Translations under genes and position numbers: made by a program
Shown here: positions 34,554 through 46,273 of the stretch, one piece after another
How positions within the stretch are numbered: the first letter of the stretch is position 1
How the letters are laid out: each line of letters opens with the position of its first letter
Notes under the pieces: model-generated
Databases searched by the model: none
The model's input: the letters and a program-made list of their open reading frames with translations, nothing else
Told to the model about the DNA's origin: nothing
Assembly: GCA_007922305.1 (NCBI GenBank)
Contig: ML677385.1
Span: 6,846,336 to 6,910,335 of the forward strand
DNA from: Dermatemys mawii
Taxonomy: Eukaryota > Chordata > Testudines > Dermatemydidae
Direction of reading: 5' to 3'
Length of the DNA: 64,000 bases

Positions 34554-34561
34554 AGTATAGT

Positions 34562-36483
34562 CAACTGGTACAGGTAAGCGGCTACTATATTTCATTCTGT
34601 TCCTATTTAATATGTATTTTTGCTCTCTGTTTACAGTTTTGGAATGATTACTTCACTTAGGATGTTAAGGCAAATGTATACAGTTCACATGTCCATCTCA
34701 TCCTGGCTCTTTGTCACCTGTTGTCAAGGTATACTAAACTCGGACTCAAGAAAGTTTGTTGCTACAAATCCAAAATGCCCATAAGGAAATGTAACATTAT
34801 AAATGATGTCTCTTAGTGAGCTTCATATCATCAATACTGTAGCTTCAGGCACCAATGACCAAGGTCAGTAGCAATCAGTTTGAAATGTTAAAGAAATTTG
34901 TGGACCAATTTGTCTGAGTCCTGCTGAAATCCATGGGATAATTTGCATCTGTTCTACAGAGATTTATCTACATATCTTCTAGTTTTCATGTAACTGATTT
35001 TTTATGTCTAATCCTTCAAGCTCTTTGAAAGGGGACTAGTCCTTATGCCAAGGCCTTACAGTATTGTGCCCAAAATTGGGAAATAAAAAGTCAGAATATT
35101 GCAAATCCTTCTGTAGCATAAAATACCTAATGCAAAGAAAACAAACAACAATAATTTAGCAACAAAGCACAATGAAATAACAATACTATAGTCTTTTCCT
35201 CAAGCAAAAATAATAAAAAAAGTCTCCCTGTACTAGAATGTCTTTGGAGTTAGAAGCACTGTTAGGTATGCACACAACCTAAGGAAGCTGGGGTCAGGGT
35301 GAGAGCATCTTTGTAGCGTCTCCTCCTAAAGAGGAAGCCAACTTTGCTGGGTGGAGGCAAAATCTCCTTCTGTTTTTATACCGAATAGCCTTTAGTTAGT
35401 CATCATTCATTTTCAGGTACTGGAATCAATTTTAAATGGTGCTCAACCAGCATTACTAGGACAAACAAATAAAAATAATAATAAACATATTGCAGAACCA
35501 ACATTCCATTTGCTGCCATCATATTGTTCACTGTTTGTGTGTTATAGCATATTATTTTGTGTCTTGTCTTGTCTCACTTTGTGTCTTGTCTTGTCTGTTT
35601 AGCTCTTTGGGGCAGGGACTGGGTCTTATTCTATACTTGTACAGAACCTGGTACCCTGGGGCTTAGTTCTCAGATTGCCCTGAGGCACTGCCATAATAAG
35701 CATGATAATTAATAGTATGGATTGTGCTGGAGAGTGCACAATTGCCCAGAGATTTTTCTCCTTTTCATACTAATAGAAGTTTACAAACAAAAAGTCTCTT
35801 AGGAAAAACAGACTCCAGTATTGAGCATGATCTACTCTTAGTTACACCAGTGTAAATCAGGAGTAAATCCACAATGTCAATCTTATTTCACTAGTATAAA
35901 ATTAATGCCAGGGAGAGGAGAACAAAGCACCTTGTTTTTAAACAGTGAAACACTTATTTGCAGGGATTTGTTTCACTCTGGACCAAAATGTGGCTTGCAA
36001 GCTTGTAACTCAAGGTTTAAGGCATTTATTTTTAAGAAGAAGAAGAAGAAGAAGAAAAAAAAAATCAATTTGGCTGTTTTCAAGTCTCCCAAAGCAGGTA
36101 TTCAGGAATCCAAGTTAATCTGAACGGGGTCTGTGGAGGTTTCATCCAGCCTTTCCTTCCAGCCTTCATTTAAACTGTCCTCCATGCGAGCTGCAACGGC
36201 ATCATCATAGTAACCCTGTGACCGAGAGGGATGAGAGTCTCCAGTGAGACTGTAATCTCACTCTAAACAGCTCTCTAGCGAGTGCTCATGAGTGGTGATA
36301 CATCAAGCAATTTTCTCCTTTAAAGACTCAGAGTGTCACCTCCACTCTGATCCCTGCCCTGCCTGACAGATGCCAATAAGCAAGAGCCCAAAGTTAGCCT
36401 CAGACCAGCGTTTCTTACACGGCTGTGCACTGATGCTGCAGGGCAATGCAATACTGAATCTGCAGGCCAGCCTGCCTGCTAGT
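34562..36483. other. Intergenic with short dispersed repeats
   Basis: No gene is recognised. Contents: a short direct duplication TTGTGTCTTGTCTTGTCT at about 35558-35600; a dispersed repeat from about 35601 to 35700 (AGCTCTTTGGGGCAGGGACT) that recurs at 45205; palindrome-type wording GTGTAAATCAGGAGTAAA at about 35850; and an AAG/A-rich microsatellite at about 36036-36063. Confidence 0.45.
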
Positions 36484-36491
36484 GGCTAATA

Positions 36492-36962
36492 CAGGGGTCG
36501 GCAACCTTTCAGAAGGGGTGTGCCAAGTCTGCATTTAGTCACTCTGATGTAAAGCTTTGTGTGCCAGTAATACATTTGAGCGTTATTTAGAAGGTCTCTC
36601 TATAAGTCTACAGCAGGGGTCGGCAACGTATGGCACACGTACCACACCATGTTGCTGCCCGCCGAGGTCCTAGCCACCGTCCGCCTGGTCCCACTCAGCC
36701 CGCTGCTGGCCTGGGTGAAAGGAACCTCAAAGCGGAGGCAGGTTGGGCGGCTCAGCCCACTACTGGTCTGGGGTTTCAGCAGCAGGCTCCTGCCAGCCGG
36801 GGTCTCAGTTGCTGGCCCTGCTCAGCCCACTGCCGGCCTGGCGTTTCCTTCACCGCGGGCTGAGCAGGGCTGGCAGCTGGGATCTTGGCTGGCAGCAGCG
36901 TGCCATTAAAAATCCGCACGTGTGCCATCTTTGGCATGCGTGCCATAGGTTGCCAACCCCTG
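36492..36962. mobile_element. hAT MITE (471 bp) with a repeated left terminus
   Basis: The left end is CAGGGGTCGGCAACC and the right end read in reverse is CAGGGGTTGGCAACC (14 of 15). It is flanked by the 8-bp duplication GGCTAATA (36484-36491) and GGTTAATA (36963-36970), one mismatch. A second copy of the left terminus starts at about 36613 inside it. The GC-rich middle produces open frames without protein meaning. Confidence 0.8.
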
Positions 36963-36970
36963 GGTTAATA

Positions 36971-39834
36971 TTTGCATACTGGCTATTATGCCTTTTCTGG
37001 AAATGTTTTCCATAACATTCTATTAATATCTTTATTATTTCCAGTATAGATAACAACATGCATTTGATTCAGAACTGCACATTGTACTCATGCAAGCATA
37101 TGAAACAGATAGTGCCCTGCATAGCTCTGTATTACCACCTATGCATATAAAAAAGCTGTACATTTGACTTGATAAGAAACATTACTGACATAACAGAATA
37201 ATCCTCAATAGACCTGTGTATTTCCATAACGTTATTTAATATTAACATATGCAAACTAATGCCCAATCTCAAGTTCTCACACATTCAAATGCAATACTGT
37301 GGCTCTAAGAGAGGAACTAGCATGCAGCCTAGAATAGTGTGTAACTCCACACTAAAATGGTAACCCAAACACAGTTTACACCACAGAATTTTTCCGTCAT
37401 ATAAAAATAAATACAAACGACTGTATTTCTATGTCATTAACGGTTTGATACAAACCGGTAGACATCCGGAACTTAGCACTGAGACTCCCACTCTGATGCT
37501 AACTCATCTATCATTGTCTCTTCTCTCCCACTGTCTAAAAGCATGATAAGAATGGAATGTCAACCTCAGCTTTTAAGTGCCTGAACCACATGCTACCCTC
37601 AGTCCTGCTCCCACCTACCCCCTCCTCTTCCACTCCTTTGATTTCATTGACATTATGTGGCCGTCACCAGGGACAGCATTTGCACCCCTCCCTTTTGTCA
37701 GTTTGTGTAATAACCTGAGCATTGTCTATACACAGGGGTTTGTATTTAATAATCTTCCCAGCTCAACTGTTTTCATCTGACTCTCATGAACTGATAAATC
37801 TAAATTGCACATTTTTTGAACAGCTTAGCTTATATCTTGCAGGTATCCTTAAATAACTGCCTAGTCTCTTTTGTACTTGTCTAGCACCATCTACTGTAAC
37901 TTTATTATACTGTCTTTCCTTTCTTTCGAGACTGCAAGTTTATGATTCCTTCAGGAGTGTGCACTGGGGTTAAGGTGTTCACGGCAAATCATGAAGTCTG
38001 TATCCATTTCAAAGGCCACACACTGCTATGATAGAGAAACAAATGCAACATGCACCCATCCTGTGTATAGACTGAACTGTATTTGTCAATTTTAACATCA
38101 GTTTTGGTGGGAAGAGCTTCTTAGATCTGCCAGTTTTCTAATGGCAAGTTCTACTCTCTCCTCAGCAGCTAGAGAGGACAGCAGAACAAGAGGAGGGGCA
38201 GCATCCCAATCAAGAGGTCAGCACACTTTGCACACCACACTGCCCAGCTTCATTGAAGCCCACTGAGCCAGCTTGCACAACAAGCTTTGAGAACAAGGCA
38301 GGCAAGGCAGGGTACCTTCCTGAGCCAGCTCCACACAGCAACAGATCAGCGGGCCACTGCCATCTACAGTGGGGATGCTAGATCACCTGGGATTTATGCA
38401 ATGTGGACTGGGAGCTGCAAAAGGAGCTGTGGAATGGGACTGGAAGTGCAAAAAAATCTTGTCCACTGCTGTTCTGTAGCAGGGGAAGGAACTCCCCATA
38501 GAATCCTCCTTTGTGCTCAGCTCTACAATGCAGCATTGACACAGGAGACAGAATTTAGCTGAACATATTCTTATTACATTGTATTTTTATAGGTGGATTT
38601 TGCATGGCAAAGGAGGACTGGTACAGGTAAAATCAGAACCAAAATCTCCTAACTACTATGACTTTTATGGATTTATATTATTATTTAGTGGCATCACATT
38701 AGCACCCAAAGGCCCCATCGTTCTAGGAGCTGTATGTTATGCAGCTTTCTTTTTAAAAATCTGATTAGATAAAGAGCGTCATTTCTTTGGATGGCAGATT
38801 TAACCTCATAATACCATTCAGTCTATTTCAGATATGGGATCTCCTGCATTATTAGCGGGATTGGTATAACAGCTACAGCATAATAGATGTCATATATGCC
38901 TGGTGTGTTCACTTTTCATGGTGAATACCATAAACATGCCTTACGAAACTGTATTCACAAATCACCAGGGTAAATTATTTGCTTTGGTGGTGAATAAAAT
39001 ATTTAGTTTTCTATGATTATGATAATTGTAAAGGGTAGAAATCGAAGAGATTTAGTGATGCAGCTGGTAAAATATCATGACAATTTTGTGAGGCTGCCAT
39101 AAAGGCAGCTTATTAACTTGATAGTTTTTCTTGATGGTGTTCTAAAAAGAGCTAAACTATGCATGCATTCCAGCCAAATGTATGCATTTGTTCTGCTGCA
39201 ATGTTTTATTGAGGTTAGTGAATTTATCCTACAGTCCCAGCATTCTGTAAGGGAATGATGCAAGAGATTGAAGACTGCTCTCTCCAGGATTACCTTGCAT
39301 TTGCTAGTTAAAAATTATTACAACAGCATTTTCATTTGCATGTGTGAAGAGTCTCTGGATTTTCAGTACATTTGTATTTCAAAGCTGATTTCTTTGTCCG
39401 TCATCACTGGCAGTTTACAAGTGTTCTTTCAGTTGGGGATGCTGGAGGAAATGAAATAAACCCACAGTAAAAATAATTTTGTCCAGGTGGAGCATAAATC
39501 AGATGAAGAAGTCTCGTTCTACGTGGCAAATATAAAACATATGCCATATTATTTAAAGCTTAGCCTCCTTATTTGCCTGCATGACAAAAATCTACATATG
39601 TGGTGAAACTGATGTAAGCAAGCAATAAGAATATTAGGAATAAAATATGATGCAGGGAGTGACTCAAACAGAGCCACTCACAGGGTCATGGCCACTCTCC
39701 ATTTCAAGTGGGCATGGAAATACAATGAAGGTCATTCTTCTCTAGAGATGTGCAGCTAATAAACACCTGCTACCCAGATCTACTCTTTCCTTTTAGCTGT
39801 TGATGTATTGAATGTTTCTGGAAATTGTGGACAA
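36971..39834. other. Intergenic, no gene recognised
   Basis: I see no exon with family features, no RNA gene and no clear transposon ends in this mostly AT-rich stretch. Confidence 0.45.
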
Positions 39835-40330
39835 GCTAGCATCAGACGATGAGGACAAGGGTGGTCTAGCCTAGTGAGTGGAGCAGATGTAGTGACTCAA
39901 GAGTCGGAACCAAGGACTAGGATCAGAGCCAAAGTCAGTAGTCAAAACTGGTGCCAGGGGTCAAGGTGGAGGCCAGAAATGGGATATCAGAGACAACGGA
40001 CAATCCGGAGTTGGTAGTCAGATGCTGGAGCCAAGGGACAAACCGGAGGGCAGGAACTGGATACCAGAACTGAGGGTGAAGCTGGAGTCAGGAATCAGCC
40101 ACAGGCCAGGAACTGGAGCAAGCAGCATATCTGTCAAGTAAGGATTCAAGGCAGGCACAGGACAGAGGCAAGGCTGGGTGCAAGGCAGGAGTAGCAGGAA
40201 TACGGTAATACAGGAGAGCTGTCCTGCTGAAACCCCTCCAGCCAATCAGGTTGCTTGGCCGGTCAGGCAGTCTCCTGCAGTCCAGCTGGACTGATGAGAC
40301 TGTCTGCAGGCTCTGATTCCTGATAGCAGC
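39835..40330. repeat. LTR-like dispersed repeat with GGAGTCAGGA-type internal repetition
   Basis: The segment is built of imperfect, purine-rich short units (GGAGTTGGTAGTCAG, GAACTGGATACCAGAAC, GGAGTCAGGAATCAGCC) followed by GCCAATCAGG and CTCTGATTCCTGATAGC. The whole resembles a reptile LTR repeat with a CCAAT-like site. I could not define its ends or a target duplication. Confidence 0.4.
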
Positions 40331-41439
40331 AAAGGATACAACATGGTGCCTACTGGTAAAAAGTGGGGCAGATAGAAGAACGTTGACAGATTACGTGGGA
40401 GTCCTTCAGTAGGGTCTTCCTGTGTAGATCTTCTTTTCCTCCACATCCTTTGTGTAGGTGTGTGTAAGTTGTTGTTCCAAAGCCAGGACAGTCAGAAAAT
40501 CTGAAACAACATTCCTCTCCACCACCTCCGGCACTGAAGTAGATGCTTCTGAAGGAATGTTTCCAACAAGAAACATCTGAGTTCTCAAACTAGTGGGGAA
40601 ACCAAAATCTGGGATTTTTTTTTCATTGTATTTTACAAATCATTTTCAGATTATGTGTTATACATCTACACTTCTTAAATCCCTGTTTACATTCCACTGG
40701 AGACCATCCAAACTGTGAATTTCAGGTCCTGATCCAAATTATCCCAAGGCTCAGGGTTTTTTTGGACCATTCCCATTTCTAAGCTGAAGACAGAAATAGC
40801 TTCAGTTCTGATAATAAATTAGTGTTGAACGTCATAGTTGTTGGAGAACTTTAAGTCTGAGTCATCGCGAAGAGACTGAATTGATGAGATTTTCCCATGT
40901 AGTTTAATAAAAATAATTGCCCAGAGCTCTTGTGCAGTGTAAATTATGCTCCTTTTCTAGTCTCTAATACTTTCCTCCCTGATGTCTGGGTGGAGCTTCG
41001 TAGTTATGGGCTCTTGAGACACTCAAGGCATGAAGGAAATGAGGTTAGCAAGAATCAAACCACACAGGCTGGAATGGGACAAGTATTTATTTAGAAAAAG
41101 AGGAAATAAAATTTTTTAAAAATTAAAAAGTGAATTCATAAGGTAGAGCTGCCTGGGAACTGTGCTCTTTACATGTACGGTTTTAAACAAAAAAATGAGT
41201 GCTCACCCTAGCAACTGGAGCAACACACAGTTCAGTACTTCCATGATGCTGAACAGCTTATTAACCTAGAACCATAAAATCACTCACAATGACATTTAGT
41301 AACATGAAATGTCTGACATAAATCCACCAGTGTATGGAAACTCACAGCCAAGGAGCCTGTCGCTTACCCATTTTGTGTCTACAACTAGCAGGATACATAA
41401 CATGGAAAGTGAGTAAGAGGCATGGGCGCATCAAAAGGC
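40331..41439. other. Intergenic, no gene recognised
   Basis: No exon, RNA gene or repeat end that I can support. Confidence 0.45.
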
Positions 41440-41545
41440 TTCAAGAGAAGGCTGGGAGTTTGGAATGCAGGAATTTTAATCCCAGCTCTGCCACTGACTC
41501 TCACTGTGGCCTTGTACAAGTCACTTGGGACCAGATTTTCAGGAG
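41440..41545 (+). repeat. MIR-type SINE fragment
   Basis: The wording AATCCCAGCTCTGCCACTGA followed by CTGTGGCCTTGTACAAGTCAC is the core of MIR elements (tRNA-like 3' box, then the conserved core). Head and tail are missing or diverged. Confidence 0.6.
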
Positions 41546-42168
41546 TTCAGCAACCCCAATGGGGGGTAGGTTTTCAAAAGAGCGCAACTTGTTGGGTGCC
41601 GAGTGCTTTGGGTGCTCTCATTGAGGTGTCTAAAAGGAAGCTGACTTCTTTTAAAAATTTGTCTCCAACTGTGGTTGCTGACCACGTGAAAATATGCCCC
41701 TGAGCTCTTTTGAGAACAGGTACCTCAAGGTCTGATCCTGTAGTTTCAAGGGGGAGTTGTGGGTGCTTCCAGGAACAGACCCTGGAGACAATAATACTAT
41801 GGGTGTGGGCGAGGCTTGATTAGTTAAACCCTGATCCTGCAAGCAAGCAGCTCCCATATATATAACTCCACTGGTGTCAGTTGCTCCCAGGGAGCTTCTT
41901 GTAGGGCCTAGGTTTGAACAGTGCTTTGAAAACGTTAAAGCAATACTGTCCATGTGAAGTCTAGTCATGTTTCAAAACTCAGTTACAAAGGAGTTCCAGG
42001 CACTACACCTGGCCCTGAGTCCTCCCGGGAATTACTGCAGTTTTACAATCTAATTTTCCACGTTTGAAGAAATATTTCTCTCTTCCTCGTTGCTGTGTGA
42101 AAGCCCCACACAAAAATCAGAGAAAATGACTCAGGCGCCAATCTCCTGCAAACACATGTACACTTAAC
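41546..42168. other. Intergenic, no gene recognised
   Basis: Nothing definable apart from low-level similarity to dispersed repeats (ATTTTCAGGAGTTCAGCA). Confidence 0.4.
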
Positions 42169-42176
42169 ATTAAGCA

Positions 42177-42678
42177 TAGGGTGACCGTATTTCCCAAAGG
42201 AAAAACGGGATACCACGTAAAGCTAGCCTGAGCTCTCCTCTCCCCACACACTGTGGGGATGGCCCGAGCCGCTCATCGGAGGCCCCTTCACGCGCAGGGC
42301 TGGCCCAAGCAGTTTGCTGGAGCTCCCTCCCCATGCGTGGGGACAGGCAGGGCTCAGGTGAGCAGTGACACAGATATCAGACAGGGTGATCATATTTCCC
42401 AAAGGCCGGGACTGGCATTGCAGCTCGCCCGAGACCTGCCTGCCTCCCCGTGTGAGGCTGGTTTGGCATCACTCCTCGCTCAAGCAAGCCCTGCCAACCC
42501 CCTGCCAGAGCCCTGCCTCTCACCCGCCCTCTGCTCCCCCTGCGCGGGGCTGGCATTGCCACTTTCCTCTGTCTCCCCCTCTGCCCTGCACATTCCTCTG
42601 CATTCCACCTTTTTGACAAATGCCCACTTTTGCCCCAAAACAGTAAGGACAGCCAAAACAGAACGTGTGGTCACCTGA
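42177..42678. mobile_element. hAT-type MITE related to the 121-bp element
   Basis: The left end TAGGGTGACC and the right end GGTCACCTGA are complementary at 8 of 10 bases. Flanking octamers ATTAAGCA (42169-42176) and CCTAAGCA (42679-42686) match at 6 of 8. A second left-end-like copy, CAGGGTGATCATATTTCCC, starts at about 42384 and repeats the first (TAGGGTGACCGTATTTCCC). The terminus is shared with the MITE at 3242. The open frames inside are composition products. Confidence 0.6.
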
Positions 42679-43121
42679 CCTAAGCATGAGAGTAGTCCAA
42701 TGGAAATCAGTAAGATTACTCCTGTGGAGAGCTGGCTAGAAACAGGTACACTGTTCCACTGTACAGAGGATTTTGATAGTTCAGAATTTGGTTTGGTTCC
42801 AAATAAAAACAAATCCCCAAATTTTTGAAATTCTCTCTGAAAGAGGATGAAGCCATGGTCCTGAAGCAGTCCACATGGTGAGGTGTCCCAGAGCCACGGA
42901 CCCTGGAAGTGCTGAGGTCCCCAGCCCTGGAACAATCTGCATGCCAGCAGTCCCAGAGCTGTGTATATTAGAAGCTCTGGCTCTCCAACACCCTGCCAGG
43001 CATGTTGTGGAGGAGCCGCACAGGCAAGCTGGCAGGAAACCAGACAGGTTTGAGGCCCGCCCAGCCAGCAAGCTTCCTTCAGAACCTACCTGGCTTCCAG
43101 AGGAACTTCTCTGAAATCAAA

Positions 43122-43328
43122 AGCGACAAAGAGTCCTGTGGAACCTTCTAGACTAACAAACGTATTGGAGCATAAGCTTTCGTGGGCTAATAACCACCTC
43201 GTCGGATGCATGCAGTGGAAATATCCAGAGGTAGGTATAAATATGTAGAGTTGATGGATCTCTACTCCATACAGCTAAATGCAGTGCCTTGCATGATGAT
43301 CCAGACTAACATGGCTACCCCTCTGATT
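43122..43328 (-). mobile_element. Penelope-like terminal fragment with 12-bp target duplication
   Basis: It matches the Penelope arms at 29341 and 31194 (GCGACAAAGAGTCCTGTGG, GCATAAGCTTTCGTGGGC, GGATGCATGCAGTGG). A short inverted outer end follows (CATGGCTACCCCTCTGAT). It is flanked by TCTGAAATCAAA at 43110-43121 and again at 43329-43340, a perfect 12-bp duplication. No coding sequence is present. Confidence 0.8.
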
Positions 43329-43340
43329 TCTGAAATCAAA

Positions 43341-45204
43341 CTGTCTACACAAAACTTTTTGATTTTAACAAATTCACTAATTCCAATGAAAAAAACTCTT
43401 TTTTACCTGAATTTTTCCAGCCAATCCTATTAAAGTGCTTAAAATTAAAAGTGTGTAACCGCAAGACTGGTGCATCAGCAACTGAATGGAAAGGGGGAAA
43501 TAGCAAAACTGACCATGCAGAAAGCACTTCCAAATACACAAAGCAAACTAACTGAAAAAAGAGGGGAAAGTGAATGTATTTTCTAACGTCTTTCAGTTCT
43601 AGTAATCTTAGTCGTTATGGGTAAAAATGACACTTGAAGCATTTTCTGACAGATGTCTTATCTTTCAGTTGATGGTCTCTATCTTTAAGTGCTAAAGCAT
43701 TGCTATGTGGCAGTTTTAATGTAGCCAAATGGGGACTTGATTGAAATCAATAGCCCCATTTTGCCTGTCGCTTATTTAAGCGCGATTTGAACCCAGTTTT
43801 TAAAGGCTCCTGCACTACAGCACTAGCACTCCTCCTGTAGCCGGTGCACCTTGCTGCATTTCACACGCCGGAATTTAAAAAATAAAGTGCAATGTTAAGA
43901 TTTTTTGTTTTAAAGTGTTAACTTTCCACTCCTTCCATTATTATACTGAACTAAAATGTGACAGCTAAAAGGAGATTAAACAATAGGCACATCTACCTTG
44001 TGCAGAGGAAGCCTTTCATAACTCACACAGAGTTACTGGGCATACCCACAATATTAGTGATAAAAACTGATAAGCCATTCCCACTTGTTTCATGGTCCCT
44101 GGCTGTTTTTTCATTGGTGCTATAAGTTGGTTTATACAGAGGGAAATAGTATTATTAACTAGCAGAGTATACACATAATATATTATACTTACAAAGGGCC
44201 CCAAAACAGCTGAAAGCAGAATCTGTGGGCCTGCTGGCCCACAAAAGCAATCCGAATGCTCTGGACTTTGCATCTGCTAAGGTGACTCCTGGTTCTGAAG
44301 AGGAAGTATCGCTTCTTTAGTGACTGTGCACTGACCAGTCAGGCTTTCCCCTGCCTCTCTATTCCCGGGCGGGGGGGGGGGGGGGGGCGGGGGGCCCGGG
44401 GGAGGTTTGTGACTCTGCAAGCCTGATCATCATACATACCATCACACTGAGCTCTGGGAATGGCACGTGGGGACACGCTGAGCAATGCCATGATGGAGAG
44501 TGCGGAGAGGGGAAGGATTGACTAGTATATAACTAGTATATAACTAGGAAAAAAATTAAAGGAGTCACAGTCTGAAGTGATTGGGAATCTCCCTGGCTGA
44601 AATCTGTGTTTTGAAGGTACAGTGGGGCCAGAAGCTCACCTGCTGCCAAAGGAAGCAGACTTCTGATTAGTCATCAAAGGAAGCAACTTGATGGCCAGTG
44701 GAGGCCAGAGACCTCCAAAATGCTCTTGTAATTCGAGGCATGGGAATGGGAGTCCCCCCCTCGCTCCAACACACACACATCTTGGCTCTGAGCCTAGACT
44801 AAAAATTGTCACGCTATCTTTCCAAGAACAGGTCCTTCTAAGGAATGGATAGGATAATGTATTGGCCTCTTCATAGGCCCGTGGTTTCCTTGGTTAGACT
44901 TGGCCTAATTTAGACTTTGGCAAGTTTATTCAGGATCAGGCCCCCAGGAGTCCATTTTCTACACGTGTAGCTCCTATTAATGGACAGGGTCATTTTGTGA
45001 AGACAGGAAAGAGGGGAACGGGCTCCTAATAGAAATTCCCAGCTACTTGGCTTCATAGCTGATATCTTCTCTCCCACAATAAACAAACACATCGACAGAT
45101 GTAAAAGAAAAAGAGAAGGAATTTCACAACTCCCAAACCAAAATCTCTTCTTAATGCGAGGGAAGAAGAAAAGGCAAGTCTTTATATACAGGCATTGATG
45201 TAAA
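43341..45204. other. Intergenic with a long G run
   Basis: No gene is recognised. A nearly unbroken G tract lies at 44367-44394 and could form G-quadruplexes on the + strand. A short AACTAGTATATAACTAGTATATAAC-type tandem repeat occurs near 44520-44547. Confidence 0.5.
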
Positions 45205-45300
45205 CTCTTTAGGGCACAGACTCTCTTTTTGTTCCATGTTTGTACAGGACTCTAGCACCATGGGGCATGGATCCCTGACTGGGCTGTTAGTTGCTTCCAC
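45205..45300 (+). repeat. Dispersed repeat copy (CTCTTTAGGGCACAGACT type)
   Basis: Similar wording to 35601-35700: CTCTTTrGGGCAsrGACT, TTGTACAGgAC, then ATGGGGC. It looks like the 3' part of an old reptile SINE or LINE family. Confidence 0.4.
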
Positions 45301-45539
45301 AATATAACTACAGAATGATGCTGTGTATGTACACCTACACATTCGGCTCCATTGTTTTCTCATTTGAGTTGTGTAATCACAAGAGAACTTTGGATTTAGA
45401 TCTGAACTCTGCAGCTTGGACCAATCTTGAATTAACACATGTAATCATTTCCCTGCCATTACAGGAGCCTTCATCACGGGTGCACCTCAGTCCCTCCTCT
45501 TCTCTGTCTGTGGCACCTAATGGTCTAGTCTCCTATAGG

Positions 45540-45682
45540 TCTCATTTACTTGGTCTCATTTCAGTTGTTGGGTTTAGCATGCTGGTGGTGCTGGGTGGTG
45601 GCGCTGGTGCCCTGTGATATACAGAAGACCACACTATCAGACTAGATGATCTGGTGGTCCCTTCTGGCCTTAAACTCTATGA
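45540..45682 (+). repeat. CR1 3' end
   Basis: The segment ends GACTAGATGATCTGGTGGTC, CCTTCTGGCCTTAAACTC, TATGAG, the known 3' terminus type of chelonian CR1. Upstream coding sequence is not recognisable. Confidence 0.55.
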
Positions 45683-46141
45683 GTAAGAAGAAGCGACTTA
45701 CCTAGGTATTACTGGTACAGCAGAATCCATCTGATATATGGGAAGAAAAAGGGATGGCAGTTGAAGAGTTGAGCGTTACAATACCTGGAGAAAACAGACA
45801 GCTGGAAAAGACCATTTTAGCAAAATGAAGACTTCATATACATAAAACTGTGTTTTATGGCCCGATGTATTTGTCAAGCGAGTATAAACTAGACTCCTGA
45901 ACCAGATCAAGTTCAGACACAGATGTGAAAAATAACACTAGTTTGCCATCTAGTGTTGTAGACTCATATTACAGTTAGTTAACCAATATGTACTGCTATC
46001 AGGGCAATCTGTTCTAAGACCAGTAATTCCCAACTACTACCTGCTACCCATTTTGACTGACTAAGGTTTAAAAGAAATCAAGGATTATAGGATCTTCCTC
46101 TTTTTTACATTCATTTTCTTCAAATTTTATGTATCAGACAG

Positions 46142-46273
46142 AGGTGCTGGAACGAGGGGTGCTGGAGATGCTACCGCACCCCCTGGCTTGAAGTGATTTC
46201 CATCATATACAGTTTACAGTTTGGTTCAATGGCTCTCAGAACCCCCCACTTTACAAATTGTTCCAGCACCCCG
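46142..46273. mobile_element. Palindrome-ended MITE (about 130 bp)
   Basis: The left end AGGTGCTGGAAC and the right end GTTCCAGCACCCC are complementary. The middle (CATATACAGTTTACAGTTTG, AATGGCTCTCAGA) matches a turtle MITE I recognise by wording. I could not confirm a target duplication. Confidence 0.55.
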
